Assembly: GCA_044368415.1 (NCBI GenBank)
Contig: JBIPLJ010000005.1
Span: forward strand, 62,001-126,000
DNA length: 64,000 bases
Direction: 5' to 3'
From: UBA4615 sp044368415
GTDB taxonomy: Bacteria; Pseudomonadota; Gammaproteobacteria; Burkholderiales; Burkholderiaceae_E
Under the pieces are notes generated by a model. It saw nothing but the letters and a program-made list of their open reading frames with translations, had not been told where the DNA came from and did not search any database. Positions within the stretch are counted from its first letter, which is position 1, and each line of letters begins with the position of its first letter. The translations under genes and the position numbers were made by a program. Below are positions 45,225 through 53,679 of this stretch, one piece after another.

Positions 45225-45740
45225 TCACGGGCCCGATCGGCCCCGTTCGATCCAGCGCAGCCACACATGCAGCCGGCGCCACGCATCCTGCGGAACGGCA
45301 TCGCGCCCCAGCAGCAGCACGGTTGGACGCGCGAACCGTCCCCGCACGGGTAGCTGCGGTGCACATGGTGCCATGACCAGCAGCGTCAAGCCCGGCAACG
45401 TGCATGTCGCGCGAAGGGCCATCGGCCGGGCGGACGTGAAAACCGGACCATGCAGTACCGCCTCGCCATCCTCACCGACCCGCAACGCGAGCCCGCACGG
45501 CCCCTGCTGAGGGCCGCGCAGCTCGCGCAGGGCAAGCAGCCCGCCCCACGCGGCCAGAACAACGCAGACTGTGGCAACCGCGGCTCGCCAATGGAACGGG
45601 GCATCAAGCAGCAGCGTCGGACCGGACAGCAGGTGACCCGCGGCGAGCAACAGGCCGGCGACCCCGGCAAGCGTAGCTGCCGCCGACCAGCGGGCCGCTG
45701 CCCGCGACGCCGTCACCTCGATCTCGACGGCGACACCCAT
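45225..45740 (-). CDS. YgfX/CptA-like small membrane protein
   Basis: A 171-residue protein with two hydrophobic helices near residues 20-66 followed by a soluble part that ends WRRLHVWLRWIERGR. This matches the proteins found between fabF and rpoE in betaproteobacteria that are weakly similar to E. coli YgfX (inner-membrane partner of SdhE). The start is ATG 45740, 13 bases after fabF. Sequence support is modest; position and the C-terminal WxRLxxxLRW-type motif carry the call. Confidence 0.65.
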   Translation of the reverse strand: MGVAVEIEVTASRAAARWSAAATLAGVAGLLLAAGHLLSGPTLLLDAPFHWRAAVATVCVVLAAWGGLLALRELRGPQQGPCGLALRVGEDGEAVLHGPVFTSARPMALRATCTLPGLTLLVMAPCAPQLPVRGRFARPTVLLLGRDAVPQDAWRRLHVWLRWIERGRSGP

Positions 45741-45753
45741 CGCGCGAGTCCGC

Positions 45754-46989
45754 TCAAGTCAACCGCTTGACGATCAGGCTGCCGTTCGTGCCGCCGAAGC
45801 CGAAGGAGTTCGAGATCGCCGCATCGATCCGGATCTCGCGCGCCTGGTTGGCGCAGTAATCGAGATCGCACTCCGGATCCTGCTCGAAGATGTTGATCGT
45901 CGGCGGCGAGATCTGGTGGTGGACGGCCAGCACGGTGAAGACCGCTTCGACCCCACCGGCCGCGCCGAGCAGGTGCCCGGTCATCGACTTGGTGGAATTG
46001 ACGACCAGCTTGTGGGCATGATCGCCAAAGGCGAGCTTGATCGCCTCGGTCTCGTTCTTGTCGCCGAGCGGCGTGGACGTGCCATGCGCGTTGACGTATT
46101 GGATCTGGTCCGGATTGAGCCCGGCATTGCGCAGTGCTGCGTGCATCCCCCGCTTCGGGCCGTTACGGTCCGGCGCGGTGATGTGGTGTGCATCCGCGCT
46201 CATTCCGTATCCGGCCAGCTCGCAGTAGATGCGCGCGCCGCGCCGCGTTGCGTGCTCATATTCCTCGAGGACCACCACACCGGCGCCCTCGCCCAGCACG
46301 AAGCCGTCGCGGTCCTTGTCCCAGGGACGGCTGGCGGTCGCCGGATCGTCGTTGCGGGTGGACATCGCCCTCGCCGCGCAGAAGCCGCCGATGCCGAGCG
46401 GCGAGACAGTCGCCTCGGCGCCGCCGCAGACCATCACGTCGGCGTCTCCATACTCGATCAGGCGGCCGGCGTCGCCGATCGAATGCAGGCCGGTGGAGCA
46501 GGCCGAGACAACCGCGTAGTTTGGCCCCTGAAAGCCGTGCATGATCGAAACCTGTCCGGAGACCATGTTGACGATCGAGCCCGGCACAAAAAAGGGCGAG
46601 ATTCGGCGCGCTCCGCGGTTCGTGTACTCGACGTGGTTCTCCTCGATCATCGGCAGGCCGCCGATACCCGAGCCCACGATCACGCCCACGCGCTCGGGGT
46701 CGACCGTGTCGGCCGAGAGGCCGGCGTCCTTGACCGCCTGGGCCGAGGCGGCGATACCGTAATGGATGAACGTGTCGAAGTGACGCGCCTCCTTAGCCGG
46801 CATCCAGTCCGAGACCTCGAACCCGCGGACTTCGCCCGCGATGCGGGAGGTGAACGCGGAGGCATCAAACTTGGTGATGGGTCCGATGCCCCCCTGGCCA
46901 GCGACCAGGCGGGCCCAGCCCGTGGCGACGTCGTTGCCCACGGGACTGATCAGCCCGAGGCCGGTGACGACGACTCTGCGACGGCTCAT
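45754..46989 (-). CDS. fabF: 3-oxoacyl-[ACP] synthase II
   Basis: Elongating condensing enzyme of type II fatty-acid synthesis, 411 residues. The active-site cysteine is C164 (SACSTGLHSIG). The two histidines are in NAHGTSTPLGD and KSMTGHLLGAAGG, and the C-terminus has NSFGFGGTNGSL. The start is ATG 46989, 37 bp after acpP. It is the last enzyme of the plsX-fabH-fabD-fabG-acpP-fabF cluster. Confidence 0.97.
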   Translation of the reverse strand: MSRRRVVVTGLGLISPVGNDVATGWARLVAGQGGIGPITKFDASAFTSRIAGEVRGFEVSDWMPAKEARHFDTFIHYGIAASAQAVKDAGLSADTVDPERVGVIVGSGIGGLPMIEENHVEYTNRGARRISPFFVPGSIVNMVSGQVSIMHGFQGPNYAVVSACSTGLHSIGDAGRLIEYGDADVMVCGGAEATVSPLGIGGFCAARAMSTRNDDPATASRPWDKDRDGFVLGEGAGVVVLEEYEHATRRGARIYCELAGYGMSADAHHITAPDRNGPKRGMHAALRNAGLNPDQIQYVNAHGTSTPLGDKNETEAIKLAFGDHAHKLVVNSTKSMTGHLLGAAGGVEAVFTVLAVHHQISPPTINIFEQDPECDLDYCANQAREIRIDAAISNSFGFGGTNGSLIVKRLT

Positions 46990-47026
46990 TCGGAGGGCGC
47001 TCCCGCGGGTTGCATACGCGACGAGG

Positions 47027-47266
47027 TCAGGCCTTGGGGTGGGCCTTGACGTAATCGATGGCCTGCTGAACGGTGGTGATCTTCTCGGCTTCCTCGTCCG
47101 GGATCTCGGTCTCGAACTCGTCTTCCAGCGCCATGACCAGCTCGACCGTGTCGAGGGAATCGGCGCCCAGGTCGTCGACGAACGACGACTCGGTCTTGAT
47201 CTCGGCCTCGTTCACCCCAAGCTGCTCGGCGACGATTTTCTTAACGCGTTGCTCGATGTCGCTCAT
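47027..47266 (-). CDS. acpP: Acyl carrier protein
   Basis: The 79-residue carrier of fatty-acid intermediates. Phosphopantetheine attaches to S37 in GADSLDTVEL. The protein is acidic with the standard four-helix pattern. The start is ATG 47266. The gap to fabG (149 bp) contains a GC hairpin. AcpP is usually made in large excess over the enzymes, so a promoter of its own in this gap is likely, though I could not fix its boxes. Confidence 0.97.
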   Translation of the reverse strand: MSDIEQRVKKIVAEQLGVNEAEIKTESSFVDDLGADSLDTVELVMALEDEFETEIPDEEAEKITTVQQAIDYVKAHPKA

Positions 47267-47387
47267 GTTGTTGCTGTCCTATATGTGGCACGGCGCGGCG
47301 AAGGCCGCATCCCGGCATCAAAACCGGCGCGAGATTCTAACATCCCGCACCCACGGCCCCGGCGGCGCTCGGCCTCGGGGATTAAGT

Positions 47388-47410
47388 CGCGGGGCAGGCT
47401 TCGCCCCGCG
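47388..47410 (-). terminator. Hairpin after fabG, possible attenuator before acpP
   Basis: An 8-bp GC stem CGCGGGGC/GCCCCGCG with a 7-base loop lies directly after the fabG stop on the minus strand. It is followed by ACTTAAT rather than a clean T-run. It could partly end fabG transcripts or protect 3' ends. Confidence 0.4.
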
Positions 47411-47415
47411 CGAGG

Positions 47416-48180
47416 TCAGCTCATGTACATCCCGCCGTTGACGTGCAGCGTGCTGCCGGTGACGTAACCGGCCGCGGGCAGGCACAGGAACCCTACCGCA
47501 GTGGCGATGTCGGCGGGGTCACCGAGCCGCCCGAGCGGGATCTGCTGGAGCAGCGCCGCGGTCTGCGACGCGTCGAGCGCGCGCGTCATGTCAGTGTCGA
47601 TGAACCCCGGCGCGACGCAGTTCACGGTGATGGCTCGCGAGCCGAGTTCGCGGGCGAGCGCTCGGGTCATGCCGGCGACGCCGGCCTTGGCGGCAGCATA
47701 GTTCGCCTGGCCGGCATTGCCCGAGGCACCGACGACCGAGGTGACGTTGACGATCCGCCCCCAGCGCGCCTTCATCATCGGGCGCATCACGGCGCGCGAC
47801 AGGCGAAAAACGGCCGACAGATTGGTGTCGATCACCAACGACCATTCGTCGTCCTTCATCCGCATCGAGAGGTTGTCGCGGGTGATGCCGGCGTTGTTCA
47901 CCAGGATCGCGATCGGGCCCTCGGCGTTGCCGATCGCGTCGATCAGGGCCTCGGAGGCGGCGGCGTCACCGACGTCGAGCACCGCGCCGCGCCCCGCGGC
48001 GCCGGCCGCGGCGAGGGCCTCGGTGACGCCGTGAGCGCCGGCCTCGGAGGTGGAGGTACCGATCACGGTCGCGCCCAGCCGTCCGAGCTCGAGCGCGATG
48101 GCGCGGCCGATCCCGCGCGAGGCGCCGGTCACGAGCGCGACGCGGCCCGCGAGCGGCGAAACAGACGTGGCTGCAGTCAT
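47416..48180 (-). CDS. fabG: 3-oxoacyl-[ACP] reductase
   Basis: NADPH-dependent ketoacyl-ACP reductase, 254 residues. TGASRGIG (18-25), NNAG (95-98) and the triad S148, Y161, K165 (YAAAK) are intact. The start is ATG 48180, overlapping the fabD stop as ATGA. Unlike the SDR at 4780-5697, all catalytic residues are present. Confidence 0.97.
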   Translation of the reverse strand: MTAATSVSPLAGRVALVTGASRGIGRAIALELGRLGATVIGTSTSEAGAHGVTEALAAAGAAGRGAVLDVGDAAASEALIDAIGNAEGPIAILVNNAGITRDNLSMRMKDDEWSLVIDTNLSAVFRLSRAVMRPMMKARWGRIVNVTSVVGASGNAGQANYAAAKAGVAGMTRALARELGSRAITVNCVAPGFIDTDMTRALDASQTAALLQQIPLGRLGDPADIATAVGFLCLPAAGYVTGSTLHVNGGMYMS

Positions 48181-49142
48181 GCGAGCTCCTGGAGCGCGGC
48201 ATCGAGACTGACCGCGTCGGTGACCGCGGTCACTTTTAGGTCGGGCGCGATCCGCTTGACCAGGCCGGACAGCACCTTGCCGGGTCCGAACTCGACGAGT
48301 CGGGTGATCCCCATCGCCTCGAGGCGACGCACAACCTCGACCCAACGGACTGGGGAGTACGACTGGCGGACCAACGCGTCGACGATCGCGGCCGGGTCGG
48401 TCTGCACGGCAACGTCGACGTTGTTGACCAGCGGCATGCGCGGCGCGGCGGGTACGGTGTCGCGCAGGGCAATCGCGAGCCGCTCGCCGGCGGGGCGCAA
48501 CAGCGACGAATGGAAGGGCGCCGACACCGGCAGCGGCATCGCGCGCTTGGCGCCGAGGGCCTTGGCCACCTCGCAGGCACGCTCGACGGCGGCCTTGCTG
48601 CCGGCGATCACCACCTGGGACGGCGCGTTGAAGTTGGCGGGCTCGACGATGTCCGGCACGCCGGGCACGGACGGGGGCTGGCCGGCGAAGGACGCCGTTG
48701 CCTGATGGCAGGCCGCGATGACCTGCTCGTCGTCGAGGCCGAGGATCGCGGCCATGCCGCCGCTGCCGAAGGGCACCGCTTCCTGCATTGCCTGCGCACG
48801 CAGCCGCACCAAGCGCAGCGCCGCCCCCGGCTCGAAGCTGCCGGCGGCGGTGAGCGCGGTGTACTCGCCCAGGCTGTGCCCGGCGACCGCCTCGGCATCG
48901 GGGCCGCCGGCCGCGCGCCAGGCGCGGTAGCACGCCAGCCCGGCGAGCAGCATCGCGGGCTGCGTGTTCACCGTCAGCGCGAGCGACTCGGCGGGGCCGC
49001 CGGCGATCAGGCCGGACAGCGACTCGCCGAGGGCGGCGTCGGCTTCGGCGATGAGCGCGGAGACCTCGGGCCGGGCCGCGATCGAGTCGAGCATCCCGAC
49101 GGCCTGGGAGCCCTGCCCCGGAAAGACGAACGCGAGCTTCAT
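48177..49142 (-). CDS. fabD: Malonyl-CoA-ACP transacylase
   Basis: Loads malonyl groups onto ACP. It has 321 residues. The N-terminal FPGQGSQ motif (7-13) and nucleophile S90 in AGHSLGEYTAL are present. The start is ATG 49142. The gap of 29 bp to fabH is made of short G/T-rich direct repeats with no other feature. Confidence 0.96.
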   Translation of the reverse strand: MKLAFVFPGQGSQAVGMLDSIAARPEVSALIAEADAALGESLSGLIAGGPAESLALTVNTQPAMLLAGLACYRAWRAAGGPDAEAVAGHSLGEYTALTAAGSFEPGAALRLVRLRAQAMQEAVPFGSGGMAAILGLDDEQVIAACHQATASFAGQPPSVPGVPDIVEPANFNAPSQVVIAGSKAAVERACEVAKALGAKRAMPLPVSAPFHSSLLRPAGERLAIALRDTVPAAPRMPLVNNVDVAVQTDPAAIVDALVRQSYSPVRWVEVVRRLEAMGITRLVEFGPGKVLSGLVKRIAPDLKVTAVTDAVSLDAALQELA

Positions 49143-49171
49143 GGTGGGTGTGGGTGGGTCGGTTCGGTCGG

Positions 49172-50161
49172 TTAAATCTGGACGAGCACCGCGCCCCAGG
49201 TGAAGCCGCCACCGACGCCCTGCAGCATCACGCGATGGCCCTCGCGGATCCGGCCGTCGCGGATCGCCACGTCGAGAGCAAGGGGCACCGAGGCGGCCGA
49301 GGTGTTGGCGTGCCGGTCGACGGTGACAATCACCTTCTCCGCAGGCAGTCCGAGCTTTCGCCCGGTGGCCTGCAGGATCCGGACGTTCGCCTGGTGCGGG
49401 ACCAGCCAGTCAATGTCGGCGACCGCGAGGCCGGCGGCCGTGACGGTCTCGCGCGCCACCTCGTCGAGCACGCCGACCGCGAGCTTGAACACCGCCTGCC
49501 CGTCCATCGTGAGGAACGGATGGCCTGTGATGCTGCCGTGCGAGACGTTGCCCGCGGTCCGCAGGATCGCCTCGTGGCGGCCGTCGGCGTGCAGCTTGGA
49601 GGCGAGGATGCCGGGACGCTCCGAGGCAGACAGGAGCACCGCGCCGGCGCCGTCGCCGAACAGCACGCAGGTGCCCCGGTCGTTCCAGTCGAGGATGCGC
49701 GAGAAGGTCTCGGCGCCGATCACCAGCGCGTGGCGCGCGCTGCCGGTCCGGATCATCGCGTCCGCGACGGTCAGGCCGTACACGAAGCCGGAGCAGACCG
49801 CCTGCACGTCGAAGGCCGCGCACCCGACGATGCCGAGCGAGCGCTGCACGAGGCAGGCGGTGCTCGGGAATACGTAGTCGGGCGTGGACGTCGCGACAAT
49901 GATCAGATCGACGTCGCTGGGGGCGAGCCCAGCCGCCTCGATCGCCGCGCGCGCAGCGCGCGTGCCTAGCACGGAGCTGCTCTCCTGCGGCGAGGCAATG
50001 TAGCGCTGGCGGATCCCGGTGCGGGCGACGATCCAGTCGTCGGAGGTCTCTACGCCCCGCGCACCGAGTTCCGCGGCAAGCGTCGCGTTGTCCACAAGCC
50101 GCTCGGGCAGTGCGCTGCCGGTACCGACGATGCTGGAATACACGCGAGTCGAACTCGTCAT
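49172..50161 (-). CDS. fabH: 3-oxoacyl-[ACP] synthase III
   Basis: Initiates fatty-acid synthesis by condensing acetyl-CoA with malonyl-ACP. It has 329 residues. The nucleophile is C123 (AVCSGFVYG). The downstream His/Asn pair lies in WLVPHQANVRIL and VDRHANTSAASVPLAL. The start is ATG 50161, overlapping the plsX stop as ATGA. Confidence 0.96.
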   Translation of the reverse strand: MTSSTRVYSSIVGTGSALPERLVDNATLAAELGARGVETSDDWIVARTGIRQRYIASPQESSSVLGTRAARAAIEAAGLAPSDVDLIIVATSTPDYVFPSTACLVQRSLGIVGCAAFDVQAVCSGFVYGLTVADAMIRTGSARHALVIGAETFSRILDWNDRGTCVLFGDGAGAVLLSASERPGILASKLHADGRHEAILRTAGNVSHGSITGHPFLTMDGQAVFKLAVGVLDEVARETVTAAGLAVADIDWLVPHQANVRILQATGRKLGLPAEKVIVTVDRHANTSAASVPLALDVAIRDGRIREGHRVMLQGVGGGFTWGAVLVQI

Positions 50162-51174
50162 TGGGGCTGATGGATCTTCGGGATCGCGTCGGTGATCCGA
50201 CGCAGCAGACCGTTGCGGGCGGCATCATACCCGCGCTTGACGGCCTGCTCGAATCCGTAGACGTCGGTCGAACCGTGGCTCTTGATCACGATGCCGCGCA
50301 GCCCGATCAGGCTGGCGCCGTTGTAGCGGCGATGGTCGACGCGTTTCTTGAAGCGGGCGAGCACCGGGTAGGCGATCACCGCCACCGCCTTGGCCAGGAG
50401 CCCACGTGTGAACTCCTCGCGAATGAAGCCGGCGAGCATCTGCGCGAGGCCCTCGGATGTCTTGAGCGCGACGTTGCCGACGAACCCATCGCAGACGATC
50501 ACGTCGACCGTACCGCGATAGATATCGTCGCCCTCGACGTTGCCGTGGAAGTTCAGGCCGCTCGCACGCAGCAGTTCGGCGGCCTGCTTCACGACGTCGT
50601 TGCCCTTGATCGCTTCCTCGCCGACGTTGAGCAGCCCCACCGAAGGGCGCTCCTTGCCGTCGAGCGCCGAGACGAGCGCCGAGCCCATCACCGCGAACTG
50701 CAGCAGATGGACCGCTTCGCAGTCGACGTTCGCGCCCAGGTCCAGCATCATCGTCTGGCCGCCGGAAGCGGTGGGCATGGGCGCGGCGATGGCGGGCCGC
50801 TCGATGCCATCGACCATGTTCAGCACGAACCGCGACAGCGCCATCAGCGCGCCGGTATTGCCGGCGCTCACGCAGGCATCCGCCTCACCATCGCGCACGA
50901 GTTCGATGGCGACGCGCATCGACGAGTCGCGCTTGCGTCGTAGCGCGGTCGAGACCGGGTCATCCATGGCGACGACCTCGGATGCGTGCCTCACGCTGAT
51001 GCGACCGCCGGCCGTGCGGCCGGCCTTCTCCAGGGCCGCCACCACATCCTCCTGACGACCGACAAGGATGACCTCGGCGTCGGACTCGTGGTCAACGAAT
51101 GCCAGTGCTGCCGGGATGGTCACGGACAGGCCGTGGTCACCGCCCATGCAATCGATCGCGATCCGGACGCTCAT
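50158..51174 (-). CDS. plsX: Phosphate acyltransferase PlsX
   Basis: Makes acyl-phosphate from acyl-ACP for phospholipid synthesis. It has 338 residues. It begins VRIAIDCMGGDHG and contains SAGNTGALMA, MLDLGANVDCEA and VCDGFVGNVALKTSEG, all PlsX blocks. The start is ATG 51174. A gap of 147 bp separates it from rpmF; nothing else is evident there. Confidence 0.96.
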   Translation of the reverse strand: MSVRIAIDCMGGDHGLSVTIPAALAFVDHESDAEVILVGRQEDVVAALEKAGRTAGGRISVRHASEVVAMDDPVSTALRRKRDSSMRVAIELVRDGEADACVSAGNTGALMALSRFVLNMVDGIERPAIAAPMPTASGGQTMMLDLGANVDCEAVHLLQFAVMGSALVSALDGKERPSVGLLNVGEEAIKGNDVVKQAAELLRASGLNFHGNVEGDDIYRGTVDVIVCDGFVGNVALKTSEGLAQMLAGFIREEFTRGLLAKAVAVIAYPVLARFKKRVDHRRYNGASLIGLRGIVIKSHGSTDVYGFEQAVKRGYDAARNGLLRRITDAIPKIHQPQ

Positions 51175-51321
51175 TGTGTCGGCAGCCCGACCGGCCAGCC
51201 GGGGCGTCGCCGCGGCCTGGTGTTGAACCAGCCCCCTGCCGTCGCCGGCTTCGGGGCCGGAGGCACGCGTCCCCGGCTGGCGCCCCGGGCTCGAGGCCCG
51301 CAGCTGCGCGTGAGTCTTGCG

Positions 51322-51504
51322 TTACTCGTCAGCCTTGGTCTTGACGACCTTGCGACCGCGATAAAAGCCGTTCGGGCTGATGTGGTGGCGCAGGTGCACC
51401 TCGCCCGTCTGCGGCTCGACCGCGGTGGCGGGCGCCGTCAGAAAGTCGTGCGAGCGGTGCATGCCGCGCTTGGACGGCGATTTTTTGTTCTGCTGGACGG
51501 CCAT
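51322..51504 (-). CDS. rpmF: 50S ribosomal protein L32
   Basis: The 60-residue L32 with MAVQQNKKSPSKRGMHRSHD and the C-terminal HHISPNGFYRGRKV. The start is ATG 51504, with AGGAGG seven bases upstream. A longer frame to 51531 exists but lacks this ribosome site. No zinc-binding cysteines are present, as in other betaproteobacterial forms. The gene opens the fatty-acid synthesis run. Confidence 0.96.
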   Translation of the reverse strand: MAVQQNKKSPSKRGMHRSHDFLTAPATAVEPQTGEVHLRHHISPNGFYRGRKVVKTKADE

Positions 51505-51537
51505 GACAGGGCCTCCTTCCAAAAAGGTCAATCTGCA

Positions 51538-51546
51538 ATCATATCA
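51538..51546 (-). promoter_or_regulatory. rpmF: Extended -10 promoter of rpmF
   Basis: The minus strand reads TGA followed by TATGAT (five of six matches), a TGn-extended -10 box about 35 bases before the rpmF ATG. The -35 region is poor, which extended -10 promoters tolerate. It would drive rpmF and probably plsX and the fab genes. Confidence 0.5.
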
Positions 51547-51616
51547 AACCTTTGCGACGCAATGCCACTCCATCGTCGCAACCGCTTCAGGACACGACCC
51601 AGCCGAGGCTTACGCC

Positions 51617-52240
51617 TCAGCCTCGCCGGGGCGCTGCCGGGGCCGCCGGCGCTGTCTCGTCCGAGGGATCGCCCGAGGGATCGTACGAGGGGTCGGTCGA
51701 GGGCTGCGTGGACCCGCCTCGCAACGCGTCGAGCGCCGCGAACAGGTTGCGCGGCGGGGGTGCGAACCCATCGGACCGCACCGGCTCATCGTCGGGCGAT
51801 GAGGCCGTCGGAGCGCTGCAGGCGTCGTGCCGGGGCGCCGGCGGCAGGGCCATGATGGCTTCGTCCTCGACCAATCCGGCCAGGTCGAAGCGGCGCGCAC
51901 CGACCAGCAGGTCGACCTCGTCTTCGTTGACGTCCGCCAGCTCGGCCTGCGCCTCGGTGGCGACCAGACGGTAGTCGCGCTCCACGTCCAGCGGCAGGTC
52001 GATGCGCTCGAGGCAACGCACACAGCGCATCGCCAGGGTCGCCGACAGGGCCAGGTGCAGGTGGGCGCGCCTGCTGCCGTCAGCGCCGAGCACGCTGTTC
52101 CCGGCGAGCCGCCATGCGAGCACGCCCTCGTCTGCGACCAGCAGGGAGCCGAGCCGCTCGAGCTCGGCGAGCGGCACCCGCCCCTCGGCGACGTCGCCGC
52201 GGCGGGTGAATTCATGGGTGTCGATCGTGGGAACGGTCAT
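51617..52240 (-). CDS. yceD: YceD/DUF177 family protein (23S rRNA accumulation protein)
   Basis: A 207-residue protein of the DUF177 family found next to rpmF throughout bacteria. The conserved cysteine pair C73/C76 (RCVRC) and the acidic stretch DEVDLLVGARRFDLAGLVEDEAIMALP (about 122-148, partly quoted) are typical. In plants and E. coli the family is needed for 23S rRNA accumulation. The C-terminus adds a Pro/Asp/Ser tail with DPSYDPSGDPSD repeats. The start is ATG 52240. Confidence 0.9.
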   Translation of the reverse strand: MTVPTIDTHEFTRRGDVAEGRVPLAELERLGSLLVADEGVLAWRLAGNSVLGADGSRRAHLHLALSATLAMRCVRCLERIDLPLDVERDYRLVATEAQAELADVNEDEVDLLVGARRFDLAGLVEDEAIMALPPAPRHDACSAPTASSPDDEPVRSDGFAPPPRNLFAALDALRGGSTQPSTDPSYDPSGDPSDETAPAAPAAPRRG

Positions 52241-52322
52241 CGCGGCATCCGGCAGGGCAGGTCTCGAATGCGGCGCGCCCGGGAGGCGTCGTATGATACG
52301 CGCCGCCCGAGCAGACAGCCCC

Positions 52323-52907
52323 ATGTCCACCCCTCCCCTCGTCCTCGCCTCCACGTCCGCCTACCGGCGCGAACTCCTGCAGCGGCTGCGTGTGCAGTTC
52401 GAGGTGCTGTCTCCCGGCGTCGACGAGGTTGCCCGGCCCGGCGAGTCGCCGGCGCAGGTCGCGCGCAGACTGTCCCTCGAGAAGGCCCGCGCGGTGGCGG
52501 CTCGGCGGCCCGAAGCGCTGGTGATCGGCTCCGACCAGACCGCCACCCTCGACGGCGTCGGCATCATCGGAAAGCCCGGCAACCACGAGCGTGCGGTCGC
52601 GCAGCTGCGGGCCGCTTCGGGCCGCACGTTGGTCTTCCACACGGGGCTCTGTCTGTGGCGCCCGGACGGCGAGCCGCTGCTCGATTGCGTCGACACGCGC
52701 GTGCGCTTCAGGACACTTGAGGACGACGAGATCGAGCGCTACGTGTGGGCGGAGACGCCGTATGACTGCGCCGGGTCCGCCAAGTCCGAGGGGCTGGGCG
52801 TCGCGCTGCTCGAGGCTCAGGAGGGGCCAGATCCGAGCGCGCTGATCGGTCTGCCGTTGATTCGCTTGGCCGCCATGCTGCGCATCGCCGGATTGCGCCT
52901 GCCGTGA
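52323..52907 (+). CDS. maf: Maf-like nucleoside-triphosphate pyrophosphatase
   Basis: A 194-residue housekeeping pyrophosphatase of the Maf family. The N-terminal LASTSAYRRELLQRL, the GSDQTATLDG block with the catalytic Asp and YDCAGSAKSEGLGVALLE are present. The last resembles the YceF (7-methyl-GTP pyrophosphatase) subgroup more than the dTTP/UTP one. The start is ATG 52323, 82 bp from the divergent yceD. It is coupled to the next gene through a GTGA overlap. Confidence 0.92.
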   Translation: MSTPPLVLASTSAYRRELLQRLRVQFEVLSPGVDEVARPGESPAQVARRLSLEKARAVAARRPEALVIGSDQTATLDGVGIIGKPGNHERAVAQLRAASGRTLVFHTGLCLWRPDGEPLLDCVDTRVRFRTLEDDEIERYVWAETPYDCAGSAKSEGLGVALLEAQEGPDPSALIGLPLIRLAAMLRIAGLRLP

Positions 52908-53638
52908 GCGGCGCGCCCGCAGCCGGCGGGCCCGGCACGCTGTACTGCATCCCGACCCCGATCACCGCGGACCGCGGCCCCCAGGACGACCTCGCGCCGG
53001 CGGCGATCGGACTGATCACCCGGCTCGACTACGTGGTGGCCGAGAACGCGAAGACCGCGCGAGCCGTACTCAAGCGCTTGCCGCTCGAACGGTCGATCCA
53101 GTCGATCGAGATCGTCGAGCTGAGCGAGCACACCCGGGACGACGCGATCGCGCCGATGCTCGAGCCGCTCCTGGCGGGGCGATCGGCCGCGCTGATGTCG
53201 GAGGCGGGCTGCCCGGGCGTTGCCGATCCAGGCGCGCGGCTGGTGCTGGCCGCGCATCTCGCGGGCGTGCCCGTCGTGCCGATCGTGGGGCCCAGCGCCC
53301 TGCTCCTCGCGCTGATGGGATCGGGACTGAATGGGCAGCGATTCGCGTTCGCGGGCTACCTGCCGACTGGACCGGACGAGCGCCGCACGCGCCTGAGAGA
53401 ACTCGAGCAGAGGTCTCGGCGCGACGACGAAACCGTGCTCTTCATCGAGACTCCATACCGCAATCAGGCGATGCTCGACGCGCTGCTGGCGAGCCTTTCG
53501 CCGGCCACGTGGCTCTGTATCGCGGCCGACCTGACCGGCACCCGGCAGCGACTGAAGACCCTGCGCGTGACCGACTGGCGGCGCGCCCCGCCGGTGCTCG
53601 AGAAGCTGCCGACCGTGTTCCTGCTGCTGGCCCGCTGA
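52904..53638 (+). CDS. SAM-dependent methyltransferase, RsmI-like
   Basis: A 244-residue tetrapyrrole-methylase-fold protein close to RsmI (16S rRNA 2'-O-methyltransferase of C1402). LYCIPTPI opens the fold. MSEAGCPGVADPG and VPIVGPSALLLALMGSG are the SAM-binding blocks, and LFIETPYRNQAMLDALL follows. It is shorter than RsmI (286 in E. coli) because the C-terminal domain is absent. This second RsmI-like type often sits beside maf in betaproteobacteria. The start is GTG 52904 within GTGA overlap. Confidence 0.88.
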   Translation: MSGAPAAGGPGTLYCIPTPITADRGPQDDLAPAAIGLITRLDYVVAENAKTARAVLKRLPLERSIQSIEIVELSEHTRDDAIAPMLEPLLAGRSAALMSEAGCPGVADPGARLVLAAHLAGVPVVPIVGPSALLLALMGSGLNGQRFAFAGYLPTGPDERRTRLRELEQRSRRDDETVLFIETPYRNQAMLDALLASLSPATWLCIAADLTGTRQRLKTLRVTDWRRAPPVLEKLPTVFLLLAR

Positions 53639-53679
53639 GTCCGGCCGCGAGACCGGCCCCGGCCCCGGGCGGCCCGGAC
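53639..53679. terminator. GC hairpin between convergent genes
   Basis: GTCCGGCCGC (53639-53648) pairs with GCGGCCCGGAC (53669-53679) with one bulged base, filling the 41-bp gap between the RsmI-like gene and sppA. There is no T-run, so it is only a possible bidirectional terminator. Confidence 0.35.
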
